Assembly (NCBI GenBank): GCA_036345935.2
Contig: JADWOT020000008.1
Span: 246,791 to 310,790, forward strand
DNA length: 64,000 nucleotides
Origin: Taenia hydatigena
Lineage: Eukaryota > Platyhelminthes > Cestoda > Cyclophyllidea > Taeniidae
Direction: 5' to 3'
Shown here: one piece after another, positions 43,668-54,849 of the stretch
Layout: every line of letters begins with the position of its first letter
Position numbering within the stretch: position 1 is the stretch's first letter
Program-made: the position numbers and the translations under genes
Notes under the pieces: generated by a model
What the model saw: the letters and a program-made list of their open reading frames with translations, nothing else
What the model was told of the DNA's origin: nothing
Databases searched by the model: none

Positions 43668-44651
43668 TGCTTTCTACTGTGTGGATTTATGATGCTAAGT
43701 ATGGTTAAACATCCAACCAATGTAGGACTGCCTCTTGATAAATCTGCGAAGTATGGCTAAAGGTCAAAGGCTATCCCTGAGTACTGTACTAGCATTAAAA
43801 TGTCTTACAAGTTCAGTATCTAGGCTGGTGAAGTGTATATGCGTCAGGTGAAAAAGTGCGTATGGCCACCGAAGTTGGCATTCGGAGAAGTGAGGAAGAA
43901 AACAGTAACCGTTACTTTATATGTGAACCACACGCGATATCCACCCAATGGAATGTCTTAACAAAAGTTTGTAAAATCGGAAAAGATGAACACAAGCAGA
44001 CTAGCCTAAGTGATAGCAAGCGTTTTATAGGTATACATTAGAAGAACTGGTTTTAATGAAGAGACAGGACCGCGGCCAACGTGCTACGCACATACACCAT
44101 GTAGGGGCTGACAGCACTCAGTAATATCAGATCGAAGAACATGGTAAACAGCTCACTCACCCGCCCTACGTACTGGCCTCGCAATTAATACAGATTTAAT
44201 AATCAAACTTTGCTATCGGGTGATAATAATTGGTTAGTGCATAAGCCGGAGTTCTACCTGCTACCAATTAAAGTGTTTCCGGTGATGATCCCCATACTAA
44301 CACATTCTACCTCGCTCATCATCAAGCATTTTTATTCGGAATGGATTTATGTGCTATGGCTGCGACTGGCAAGCATATGCTGATGGTAGTGCTTTTAAAA
44401 TGGGTTTCACCCCAATCAAGGTTTTCCAATGGCGTACTGCAGCACGGCTTAACAGTTAGAGTATGAACAAGTGTAAAGAGACTATAACGATGCATTAATG
44501 GCGTGTGTGTTGTAATCTCAGTAGAGTTTGAAGTGAACGAAAGTTACGACGACCCAAAGAAATTAGACAGACAGATTGCAAAGTAAAAACAAACCAAAGC
44601 AACGCTTCTAATAAAAAAAAGTTACTGTGGTGCGCTGGGATTTGCATAGGT

Positions 44652-44858
44652 TCAGGACTCACTACACATACAGGCAGTTGGGTCTAAAAGAATTAGGCTT
44701 CGCCAAAATATTCGGTGCACATGTGTCATTCGAAATATTTTGTCAACAAATGTGGCGAAAATGTGTGACCTTGCGTATATCATGCAATCAAACTTACACA
44801 GAACATAAAGCACAGTTGCGTATATGAGGGCTGGCGAACTCAGGCGGTTGCGGTACAC
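44652..44858 (-). pseudogene. SLC22-like fragment, region of helices 10-11 (left arm)
   Basis: Minus-strand frame with ALIYATVLYVLCKFDCMIYA and HIFATFV, resembling the LxxLGKFxxxxxFxxxYxYTAELxPTxV segment of SLC22 carriers but shortened. It lies between the helix 8/9 and helix 11/12 candidates, as expected for one gene. Confidence 0.25.
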
Positions 44859-44995
44859 GTAATCTCCAAACTACGCCAAGTCATTTATCATCTACACACG
44901 CAACTTTTACCTAGCTGGGCGAAGGAGAGTCAGATGTCGATCCCATCCCCGTCGTCCATGTTTAACAATGAGGCAATGCACAGTGAGCTCAGTCC

Positions 44996-45126
44996 TTACT
45001 CCATAGAATCAAATGATTTATAGACCAACTCAGCGCCACATCACAGCACTTTTCAGCACATGAGATCATAGCACATCAGAGTGGATAGTGTTTATGAAAG
45101 ACTTAGCTAAACAGGTTCATCCAAGG
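44996..45126 (-). repeat. Dispersed repeat copy inside the left arm
   Basis: Minus-strand relative of 41470-41600. Its exact mirror lies at 61595-61725. Confidence 0.6.
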
Positions 45127-46624
45127 AGCCTGCTTTAAACCAAATACATGACCGCCAAAACTATTGGACACAGTCACAAGTACGATTTGTGCCACAGGAA
45201 TTCGGGTAGCCACTCTTCGGCAGTAGTGGCTGAAGGGGCTGACAAACCTCAAAATTTCTTTATATATAAGCGTTAGACCACGGCTCGTAGCCCCTTAGGT
45301 ACAAGAGAATTTGTATTTCAGATGTGCAACTATTGTCGTAAGGTATGAAATTCCAAGGAAAATGGCCTCTATGTTAAGTAGCTATAGGTTGCACTGCGTA
45401 GCATCTCCTAATCACTATTTGAGTGGATGGAAAAATATAGCTGAATCAACTTTGACCTGAAAACCATATGCATGGATGCAGGATTCCGGGGTGCTAATGC
45501 ATACAAATTGGAGGAGCGTGTACAAGACAGTTTGGATGAATTGGCGGAACGACTAAAACTTAATGAGCTTGTTTAAGTACGAAAATGAATAAATAATTAA
45601 ATGTCAGTAAAGAGATGGATAAAAGGCCAAGGAATGAAGAGACGAGTCCCGTGTCATTTCGATGGGCAAAATGGGTGGAAAGCTACCTTGAAAATGCATG
45701 GAAACAAACCCTTTTTAAAAATGAATAAGTAAAATAATTGTTTGGCTGGATCTAAACTTGCGATTCCAGCGCATTAGATGGAGTTTCGTTGCATGTCGAG
45801 AGAATGACAATCGATTTAATGTTCGCTTGCACAACGTAGTGTAGGGTGGCTGGGTTTGGCTGAAGGATGAAAATCAAATGTTTATCAGCTTCCTTGACTA
45901 ATTGCACACAAGGATTCTACTACCAACACTTAGTGAGCAGCAAGCGCTAAAGCTAACATCATCTATTTCTGATGTGAAACCACTTATGCAAGCAGTCTAT
46001 TTACCACCGGATACTTTCCTACCTTTTCCACTTTACAGATAAGTGCATCATTATATTGCGAAAGCATGTGAGTATCAAATGACATTCAATTGGCGTTCCA
46101 CCAGGCTCATTATGATCTCCCACATTTTCCTCACAAGGGCATTACTTGACTTCTTTACCTTTTCTAAATTCACACTGCGTTGTCTGGGAATGTTTCACTC
46201 TGATTTTAGTTTCTGAACTAAAATCCATGCGTCCACCCCCAAAGAAATGCAACTTGTTGATGCAATACAAAGGAGAAGCTGAATATAGAGGTAAGCTTAC
46301 TCAAGAGAGAATGCTGTTTGACTTACATGTAAGCTGGTTATTTAGGCACGCGTTATGGCACCTAGCCGTGTTATACTGCAACCCTTTAGTCGCTTTTTTC
46401 ACCCTTTTTCTGATTACCTAGGCTATTTAGTGCCCTTCGTTTTACATATAGCTCAAACGCATTAATCGTGGCTTGATCAATTATCAACGCTCCTAGCCAT
46501 GTTAATGAATTTAAATTTATCCGAAATTCCTATCCTAGAATGGTATTAAGTTGAAATGCCGGGAATTAAAGAAAATTCTGCTAAAGCAATTAACATACAT
46601 TTTCCTTTGTCGAACTAACTGCAG

Positions 46625-46723
46625 ATGTTTTGGCCTTAACACTGCTACAAGCATCACAGTTGGCTTCGTCCGATCTTCGTGTCGATGGCTCTCGAGATAG
46701 GTATACCCGCCGTACGAATTCAC
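46625..46723 (-). pseudogene. SLC22-like fragment, helix 8/9 loop (left arm)
   Basis: Minus-strand frame reading HRHEDRTKPTVMLVAVL. This resembles the DRxGRKPT plus following helix of major-facilitator carriers, but two residues shorter. Placed downstream of the 48.4-49.0 kb fragment on the same strand. Confidence 0.25.
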
Positions 46724-48410
46724 GGTACGTCTATCACATGATTCTTTGCGTTCACTTCCATAACATTCTGCTCTTCGCTTTTAAACAAAAGCGCTAGGAA
46801 TATTGGCCATTGTGTTTTTAATCCAAGGGCAACTTTGTAAGACCAAATATTATCAACTGCAAATCACCTCATTGAAAATAGTCGAAAACGGGGTCATAAC
46901 TGCGCATCCTTGTGCAACACATCCGCGTGTTAAATATGCACCGATGCATCACTTGGCGAACAGTTCCATGCGGTGGGGTCGACCACCATTATCAGTTACC
47001 TACTTCTGTCGGCACAAAACCGCGGCTATAAATGCAGCGAGTAGTACTTTTGAGGTCATTTGTGCTCTTTTTTAGAAACTCTTTTGCATAACTAATGCTT
47101 TCGAATAAAATTATCTAGAGTGTTTACGATGCCAAATGAATATTGTGGTCTTAGCAGTAAAACATTTGAAATTTCGCCCTCACATTTAAAATAAAACTTG
47201 GTGTATCCTCTCGCGAATTTCTTCTTGGCAATGAAATTGCCACCTGTGATTCTCAACACTGCATTCTCTGGTAGGTAGGAGGAAAATGTGAGCCTAAACT
47301 TAAAAAAAATTGGTCACAAATTGAGATTAGAGGCATGACAGCCCCTCCCTTTTAGCGAATTCGTCCCATGTGTCATTTCGGCCAACGCAGTTGCGTCTGT
47401 ACCTTTTAACGTTCATTCTTCAGTAAGCTATTCATAACAACTTAAGTCCAGCAAGGCTTTAAAGGATAAAATTCGCTTTGCGACTGTTGCCAAATTGTCG
47501 GTAAGTGGATGTAGTGTCTTGCTTTTTGCACATTTCTGCAATAAGGATAGAAACGATATCATTTTCATCCCACAATACCATTTATGCCGCCTACTGATGA
47601 TATTATAGTAAAATGTGTTTAAATTTTGACTGGTCAAAAATACTAAACGAATCTTTAGCATGCAGTAACATACGGAACAGTTGTCTTTGTCATTTATCGA
47701 ATACGTGGATATTATGACATCAGACATCACTACCACTGTTTGTGTCCAGCACCTACACTACCACCGAGGCAAAGGATATTGCCTCACCTAACAGAGAACG
47801 TAATGCAATGTTAGGTTATTCAATCGCTCAGCCCTATATCCCTTTTTCCTATCAACGCAGGCCATTCAAAACCTTATTGCAATCCCAATTCGCTGCATCG
47901 AGAAGAATGAAAACAGTAATACAGGCGAAGCAAAATTTCGACAGAAGTTATATGAAATTTCCCAAAATTAAGTAATCCTATAATATTTTAGACAAGCACA
48001 TAGTTTAAGCATTTGTTCTAGCTTTAGCTATTAAAGTTACTCTTACTCGCATTCACTAACAATTTGCAAGAAAAAGTAAACTCTGCTTCTGCACGTGTCC
48101 TCAGGAAGGTGCTTTTAAGGAGGTCAGATATATCCAGAAATTCGGTTGCAACACGTTGCGTGTACTTGAACAAACCACATGGCTAATGTGCATGCGCCTA
48201 CATGTTGTTCTCTGGCACACAAGTTCACGCTGGCTTTTCACACGTTTGCCTCAGTAACTCCACTCTTTTTGCGTCATTCTCCATTGTTGCGCGCCCTCAT
48301 CAAGCATTCCATTTTCTCTCCTTACTTAACTCTAATGCTAAGCCATTCGCTGAATCGATCTCTAAATGCTTGCCTTAATGACTAGTGTTTGCTTCCTTTG
48401 CCCTTGGTTA

Positions 48411-49038
48411 TCAAAGCAACCAACAGACAAGCAGATTCAAACACGTTCCTATAAAGAGCTCATAAACGTATTGACATGAGTCTTTTGTTGATGTCATGGT
48501 CATCTGGAGATATATGGATGGCATGATAATCACCGCCATACAGAAGGTCCAGTTGGTAACTAGCATGGTCCGAAGACCACGTCGTGAAGTGAAGACACAG
48601 TCCTTCACCAGTTCCAAATAGATTCGGTAATTACTAGGCGTTAGGCGCTCTACCTCACTGACTTCACTCAAATATGTTTGTCCTAACAGTGAAATTCAGG
48701 AGCACCCAGTCTCGTGCTTCTCTGGTGCTATTAATCCAAGTAAAGATTTGCATCCATTTGATATAATCAGGCGATTCTGTGCATAAAAAGCGATTCCTGT
48801 TAACACACCAACTTAGATGGAAATGGTTGTCTTGCTGCATACGGAACAGAGCATGCAGAAACGGCAGGTTTTGTTTTGCCTTCACCTCGATGAGAAATGC
48901 TTGTTCAGAACACCTCTTGTCCGCATTTTTAAACCAGCACAGATGCTTCAAAGCCTCGTTGTAAGCCCATTGGGCTTCACGAAATAAATAACGAAAGCTA
49001 AGCAAAGCGAAGTCTTGACAATGGCTTGATGATGCCAT
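48411..49038 (-). pseudogene. SLC22/organic cation transporter-like gene fragment (left copy)
   Basis: Two overlapping minus-strand frames. The upstream one (49038-48664) ends CTESPDYIKWMQIFTWINST then REARDWVLLNF, like the ESPRWL...xxxEAxxxLxxxAxxN loop of SLC22 carriers. The next (48671-48411) reads SEVSEVERLTPSNYRIYLEL then VKDCVFTSRRGLRTMLVTNW, VIIMPSIYLQM and YVYELFIGTCLNLLVCWLL. This matches the order: acidic loop, LxDLFRTxxLRxxT, helix 7 ending YxxLSL, then YLNxFxxxxxEIPAYLL of helix 8. Such proteins carry organic cations or carnitine across the plasma membrane. The frame change between the two parts and the missing helices 1-5 suggest a pseudogene or unresolved introns. The inverted-repeat junction (48647) falls inside it. 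Confidence 0.4.
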
Positions 49039-49992
49039 CTTAAATACAACTGTCCTTACAACTTTTCAGGCCAACAACTGTGTGGGCATCCGAGTTCATT
49101 TTAGCCACTGAATTCATTTTGCTCGCGTATGCGAGCACTAGCACTAGCTGTAGACAAAGATTTGATCGAAGGCGACGAAATTTCTAATGATCCGATGCCA
49201 TCTAGGAGTAGCAATTCAAAATCCAAATTTAAGAATACATCTACTTATTTTACCTAGCTGACTTGACAAGAGATGAAGGAAAATTTCGCTTTTTCATACC
49301 ACACTTTACCACCGAACCCAGCTATTTCGTTTCCCTCGTTCACAATTACCGTGAAATCAATGAAATTGCGTATGTGCTGCTGGGAAATTGGAACCATGCA
49401 TTTGCATCCTCAAACTTGTAAGTGGATCTCGGTAGCATTTCCGTCTGATGGTAAGTGCGTACAATGGATGACTAAACGAATGCAAGGAAACAAACGAAGC
49501 CGAATGAGTCCTTGTGCTTAAGAGTGGTTCGACTGATTTGGCTGGCATTAAGCTCTCAAACCTCGTCCAATCTTCTTTTTCAACCCCCATCGTAATCCTC
49601 ACTAATCAAAAGCTAAGCAAAATAAAATCTCGACAAAAATTTTATGCAGACATTTTGAGGAAAACAGCCCTAAAATCTTTTTAGAGAAATAAACTTTGCG
49701 GGCATCTGAGTTAATTTTAACTGCACTTGTTTCGCTGTTCGCACCAAAGGCAAGTAAGTTCTGGTATTACATGCCTCCACGTGAAAGTGGCTTACAGATA
49801 CAGTCAAACACATTCAAGAAGACGGTCCACCCACAGATCGCTCGGCCTGTGTGCATGTTACAATGCATCAGCCGATATTGCACAACTCAACGTTAGCCCT
49901 GTCACGCTTTCACCAGGCGACCTCTATGCTTTCCAAATGACTTTCATTATTTCTCGTCTTTGTTCATCACTAAGATTTCTCCCTTACTTTAG

Positions 49993-50064
49993 GCTGGATG
50001 CAGAATTGGCTGCTGCCCTAAGCTCTGCTGACACGGAGGAACACCGCAAGCTGACGTCCGACCG
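49993..50064 (+). CDS. Candidate internal exon, unknown gene
   Basis: 72 nt between the acceptor TTTCTCCCTTACTTTAG and the donor CCG|GTATGC. Reads LDAELAAALSSADTEEHRKL then TSDR, an Ala-rich charged helix. It enters and leaves in the same phase (a symmetric exon). No family recognised. It does not join the 51610 exon in phase directly, so another exon would be needed. Confidence 0.3.
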
Positions 50065-50180
50065 GTATGCCACAACACCCTCACAACCGCCCGCCGCCCA
50101 ATTCGCACATATCACCCCCATCCCACCAAGTAATTAGTTGCATAGAGAAGATGGCATCTACGCCATCTCCCCTTTCCAGA

Positions 50181-50201
50181 CACCACCCACCCACCCACCC
50201 C
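50181..50201. repeat. (CCCA)n microsatellite
   Basis: Short run of CACCCACC units within the C-rich part of the duplicated block. Confidence 0.7.
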
Positions 50202-50284
50202 CAACCCCACTTCTTCCTCCTCTTCACGTCCACCAACCCACTCCTCTCCAATCCATTCTCATTCTCAAGGCTAAGTCGCAGTAT

Positions 50285-50299
50285 TAGTAGTAGTAGTAG
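50285..50299. repeat. (TAG)n microsatellite
   Basis: Five TAG units; the matching place in copy B has only AGTAGTAATGG. Confidence 0.7.
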
Positions 50300-50689
50300 C
50301 AGTGGGAGCAGCAAAACACTCCATCAACAACTCGCACCCAACATACTCCAAGGTGGAGATCCACTCACTCCCTTACCTCCTTTGGCACAATGCATCACTA
50401 CTCATCACCTCTACAGCTAGCAATAAATTAAATGCCACCCTCCCACAGCAATTACATTTCCGTACCTTCGGAAGCAAAATATGCCGCAATTCCCATCCAC
50501 GAGCTCTGCTCCATAGCGCTCCCATTCATTGTTGTTGTCGTAGTCGTCGTCGTAAGAGAGCTTCCCCTTCACACCTTCACACATACTCACGACAGAGCTC
50601 CCCTAGCCTTTCCCCTCCCTCTCCGCCATCCATCCACCTACTCACTCAACCACTCATGCCCCGCGAAGACAAAGACATGCAGACATAAT

Positions 50690-50713
50690 AGCAGCAGCAG
50701 CAGTAGTAGTAGT
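50690..50713. repeat. (CAG)n(TAG)n microsatellite
   Basis: Mixed GCA/GTA triplets next to the conserved AGTCCGTGTCGTCC word; shortened to AGCAATAGTAG in copy B. Confidence 0.7.
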
Positions 50714-51609
50714 CCGTGTCGTCCATGCCTGCCAAAATCCCCTTCGCTCCACCCAGACGGAGACGCCGCCACCACCACCGCCACCGCCGCGAAACACTCC
50801 AACATCTCGCATTGGCTGCCATTCCAAGCACTCATCTAATGTTACTTCACCATCACCAGAGTAAGTAAGTAAGGTTGTAACATCTGAAAAGGAAACAAAA
50901 AAAACCAAACAATGGAGAAACTGATGCATGAGGGTCCAGCGCGATGCAAAGCTAACAACCACAAACATAACTACCGGTAGGACAAAAGAAACAACTTAAC
51001 AAGCAAACATTTAAGCCTGCTACAAAGTACGGTCTGCGTAGTGACGCCAACGCATGCAGCTCTTCTGGTGTGTAAACTGTCCCCTGGCGTCTGAATAGAC
51101 CTTGACCTACCTAATGTCAAGTAGAATAACATAGAATAGGGTAGACTGCATTGATGACGAGTGAAATTGCCAACTAAAGAATAAGACACCACATTCCGTA
51201 CGGCCTTGCTACTGATGTCGTCCAAGCACACACTGGACACATCATATATGCAGACGGGTTATCAACATTCCAAATACCAAAATGCATATTGCTCGCACCG
51301 AATATATGCAGCGACACGCCAGTTTTGCTATGACGTGTTGCAGGAAAGGCACAAACTAACAAAACAGTCCCAAGTTATCGCCTGCCGTGCTATACAGTGG
51401 TAAAAAAATGCATCACGTGAGTAGAGGGACTGATTCCATCGCTACACTTCTGCATTAGTGAGAAGAAACCAGCGTTCGTCTCTCCGTGAATACAGTTGGT
51501 AGGAATAAAATTCACACCTTTGAATGCATCCAAACCTTTTTACTGATTAGTTAAAATGTAAACCCAGGTCATATCTGATACACAAAATCAAGATTTGCCA
51601 CTTACCCAG

Positions 51610-51942
51610 TTGGGCAGCCCCAAAAGAGCTGATGATATTGCTGTTGAATGTCCCCGTCGGCGATGTCCAGACATGCGGACCAACATAGACACAAGCAGAA
51701 CTCTACGGAGAAGGCAGAGCAGAGTTGAGTCACCGCTCAAGTCCATGTGCCTGCATGCACCAACCGTCGACGTGCCGTGGAGTACCACGATCTGCCGCCT
51801 CCCCACATACACCAAACCCACTGTACCTGGGATGTTGGAAAAGTTTTTAAGACGTAGATACTTCCCCACCCCCTCTTCAAGCGCGAAGCACGGACCGACA
51901 TCGGCACACTCAATCACCATGCAAATACGAAGAAACAGCTAA
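51610..51942 (+). CDS. Candidate terminal exon of an unknown plus-strand gene
   Basis: Acceptor CCACTTACCCAG, then 110 codons to TAA at 51940-51942. Reads LGSPKRADDIAVECPRRRCP, an Arg/Ser-rich SRTLRRRQSRVESP with possible basophilic kinase sites, VPWSTTICRLPTYTKPTVPG, and ends SAHSITMQIRRNS. Codon use is coding-like. A minus-strand frame overlaps it (51588-51920) but has no acceptor and less plausible composition. Lies between the two copies of the duplicated block. Family unknown. Confidence 0.35.
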   Translation: MGSPKRADDIAVECPRRRCPDMRTNIDTSRTLRRRQSRVESPLKSMCLHAPTVDVPWSTTICRLPTYTKPTVPGMLEKFLRRRYFPTPSSSAKHGPTSAHSITMQIRRNS

Positions 51943-52059
51943 TCCATCCAAGCAGTACACCACAATCGCACTACACGCCCGACCCGTCGTCAAGCCTCTC
52001 TCTAACCGGACGGAGAGAGAAATCCCAAGCCGCCTCCACTTCCTACCCTAAATTCCCCC

Positions 52060-52605
52060 GTCCCCCCACCCTGTCCCTTCTCACTCCCTCCTACTTACTC
52101 CTTTTCAATCCATCCTCGTCCTCAAGGCTAAGTCGCAGTAGTAATGGGGACAGCGCCACCACTCATCACCTATGCAGTCAGCAATAAATTAGGTACCACT
52201 CTCCCACACCAAAAACATTCCCGTACCTTCGAAAACAAAGTATGCCGCAGTTGCCACCAGTGAGCTCTGGTCCATAGCGCTTCTATTCGTCGTCATCGTC
52301 GTCGCCACCGTAAGAGGGCGTCACCTTCACTCCTTCACACATAAGAACGACGACAGGCCTCCCCTAGCCTTTCCCCTCCCTCTCCGCCGACCACCCAACC
52401 AACCACCCATGTCCCGCAAAGACAAAGAGACGCAGACATAGGAGCAATAGTAGTCCGTGTCGTCCATGCCCGCCGACATCTGCATCGCACAACCGAGACC
52501 GACACACCACCACCACCACCACCACCGCCGCCGCGAATCACTCCACGCAATCACCAAATGCTACTTCACCATCACCGGAGTAAGTTTGTAGCATCTGCAA
52601 AGTAA
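52060..52605 (+). repeat. Duplicated block, copy B
   Basis: Second copy of the 50190-50890 block, about 1.85 kb downstream in the same orientation, with many substitutions and microsatellite length changes. Confidence 0.75.
52505..52534. repeat. (CCA)n microsatellite
   Basis: About eight CAC/CCA units followed by CCGCCGCCG. The matching run in copy A is interrupted. Confidence 0.85.
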
Positions 52606-52713
52606 AAAAAAAAAACAACCAATGTGAAGACCGACGTGAAAGCGGAAAAAGAACACGGATAACAAGATTTATAAATATGATGAATACTAGCAAGAAAATA
52701 ATGAACGATGACG

Positions 52714-53470
52714 TTAAAACTCCTCTCAATAAAATCTACCGTCATTAGAAAGCGAACTGATTGCAAATTACCAAAACAATCTTACTTTATCGCTCAAAGT
52801 GTCGTACAGCAAAAAGGTGGACGTGAGTAGGCACTGCGGTTGGAAAACAAAACGTCCCAACAGTCACATTATGAGGCTTTTGCGTTCGCTTTACCCAAAT
52901 CACAAATCTCTTCATCGAATTCGACCGCATTAATCAAAACTCATTCTTAATAAAATAACTAACCACTTGGAAACAGCCGAAACAATCTTACTTAAGCGCA
53001 AGAAGGATTGTGTAGCGAAAAAAACCAACGCGATTAGGCAATGAAAATGGAAAACAAAAAGTCTTGACGGCAACTGCACCTACTTTTGAAATGATTAGCC
53101 TAACATATAGAGTGATAAGAAAAGAAAAAAATGCGAGTACAAAAGTATGCATGTAAGGGGTGTTTAATCGCAAGAAAGCACCAAGCAAGCAACTGCCAAG
53201 CGCTCGGTAAGGTTATAACTCCTCCCAACGAAATTGCGCCCCAATAATCAAATTTCAGCGACAGTAAAAAAGCATACAACCTCACAAACTGCCAAAACAG
53301 TCACAATTTATCACTTATAGTGCTATATAACACAAATTGCACCTCAGTAAACGTCTTAACAGTCACATTAAGAGGTCCTTGCGTTTACTCCAGCAAGTAT
53401 GTGTGCGAAAGAAGAAAATCGACATATAAAGCATCTATTAACAACAAAACCACTAAAGCTAACATAAACG
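52714..53470 (+). repeat. Diverged tandem array, about three units of 230-270 bp
   Basis: Recurrent ordered landmarks. AACTCCTC(T/C)CAA(T/C)(A/G)AA at 52719 and 53218. Then (A/G)CC(A/G)AAACA(A/G)TC followed by TTAC or ACAA, then TTTATC(G/A)CTCA/ACTTA and GTG(T/C), at about 52770, 52976 and 53292. Then AACAGTCACATTA(T/A)GAGG at 52858 and 53359. Starts just after copy B of the duplicated block. Units are too diverged for a recent satellite. Confidence 0.5.
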
Positions 53471-53680
53471 TACTAAATACTTACGAGACATCCAACTTCT
53501 GACAGCAAATAGGGGCCTATTAATCCGAAACAACGGTCACCAAAACGTGCAGCACTTACGCAAGCCGCGCACAAATCTGACCAATCATTTCAAAGCTCGT
53601 TCGGTAAAACAAACGAACTTTTGATTTTTCTGTATTTAGAGTGATGTAACAATTGTTACACACAAACCCACTACATGCAC

Positions 53681-53700
53681 GCACCCACCCACCCACCCAC
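53681..53700. repeat. (CCCA)n microsatellite
   Basis: Five uninterrupted ACCC units. Confidence 0.9.
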
Positions 53701-54463
53701 ATCCCGCCAACCAGACTACTGCTACTTGGGACAACAGTCACTCGCTTTCCCACAAAAACCAAAGCAAGCACCAGCAGCGTCACGGTTTTCTCCAATATTT
53801 AGTAAACCGCTGCTGCAATCGCCGACTCTAGTAGACGGAGTAAACCAAACGGTCTGGAGCGGTCGTCAGCGCTTGCGATTTACCTACACAAACAAGAAAA
53901 TTGCGGAAAACACAAAACAGGGAGAAGCCTAAGTCGAAGCCTAACCGGTTCCATAGCCGCTGACCATGACGCCATTTCCGTCAAACTCCCGTCAACAACT
54001 ATTGCAGGTACTAAGTACCGCACCCCACGACAATGTCAGACACATCTCATCAAAGTGGGCTAGTGGAAGAAAGTACTGTATTGAAAACAAAAATGCACAC
54101 GTAAATACGTGCAACTGCACTTTATCAATCCCCTTCTTCGCATCCACAAACGTGCGCACGGTCTTCGTCCGCACTGACGAGCGCCTCCTCCTCCCTGCCT
54201 GATAGTACACTAAAACAAAGCCAGTGCCCTCACCAAGCAGCAAAAAAACAGGCAAAAAGGGAAAAACATGAGAGGGAACAAATAAGCCAGGTAGCCACAA
54301 AGCATGCCTCTGGTCTCTCATCAAGGAGCACACTTGAGGTGTCGGTTGCGCAAGTTTCGGATGGTGATGAGGTAATGCCGTGCTGCAGCTGCATAACAAC
54401 TTCATTTGGCTTAGCTTGCAATGACAAATAGGCCGCAGTGTTTAGTATTCCTCAGGCACTATT

Positions 54464-54835
54464 TTGTGTATGCAATTGTCAACATTGGCTTACTTGCACT
54501 CCGCTTTCCTTGAATTCCCTTCACACGATTCTTTTAGTGCCATGATCGCGATTCCACTAAAATTGCAGGAAAATTATACCTTTGTTCTGAAATCTACTAA
54601 TTGTGCTGCAGATGGGAGTAATGCGAGGTTCGCTGTTTTCCTAGGCATTGGGTTTCTGACCTTCGCCTTGAAAGGACGCATAAATCGCAGACGTCGCTAC
54701 ATTAGAGGTAACGAACTTGTCACTGCTACCAGAATGTCAGAACAATTAATCAAAGCGGCACCAGCAGCTCTGCGCACCAGCAATTACAACTTATTATACC
54801 CAAAGCATTTTTCAATGTGGCAAACAAGCAGGTAA
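54464..54835 (+). CDS. Open frame of 123 codons, one membrane helix and basic tail, origin unclear
   Basis: The second half reads FAVFLGIGFLTFALKGRINR then RRRYIRGNELVTATRMSEQL and IKAAPAAL: a hydrophobic helix, an abrupt Arg cluster, then RGxELVxxxxxxxxL. This layout recalls the start of bacterial conjugation coupling proteins (TraD type), but the match is from pattern memory and the nucleotide-binding part is absent. No acceptor or donor was convincing. It may be a chance frame, an exon, or a fragment acquired from a bacterium. Confidence 0.2.
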   Translation: MCMQLSTLAYLHSAFLEFPSHDSFSAMIAIPLKLQENYTFVLKSTNCAADGSNARFAVFLGIGFLTFALKGRINRRRRYIRGNELVTATRMSEQLIKAAPAALRTSNYNLLYPKHFSMWQTSR

Positions 54836-54849
54836 ACCAATAAATTCAC

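Larger units (their letters stand above)
42721..48647 (+). repeat. Left arm of a large inverted repeat
   Basis: Reverse complement of 58074-64000. Position x pairs with 106721-x along the whole length, so there is no net insertion or deletion in 5,927 bp. Every stretch compared was identical, including the eight-A run near 47302. The outer end is set only by the end of the window. The inner end at 48647 is sharp: the flanks beyond it share nothing with those left of 58074. Confidence 0.97.
50190..50890 (+). repeat. Duplicated block, copy A
   Basis: Direct, diverged copy of 52060-52605. Shared landmarks in order: CTCAAGGCTAAGTCGCAGTA, AGCAATAAATTA, CCGTACCTTCG, GTCCATAGCGCT-like, CCCCTAGCCTTTCCCCTCCC, AGTAGTCCGTGTCGTCCATG, a CCACCACC run, CTACTTCACCATCACC and GAGTAAGT, then GTAACATCTG. 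Low-complexity frames (a Val run, His-Thr runs) within it are probably not genes. It contains TAG/CAG triplet runs at 50285-50299 and 50690-50713. Confidence 0.75.

Noticed and set aside
50430..50840. Long overlapping plus and minus frames in the duplicated block (Val-rich, Ser-rich, Gly/Trp-rich)
   Set aside because: They arise from triplet microsatellites; copy B does not keep the frames.
51588..51920. Minus-strand frame opposite the candidate terminal exon
   Set aside because: No acceptor and less plausible composition than the plus strand; probably a shadow.
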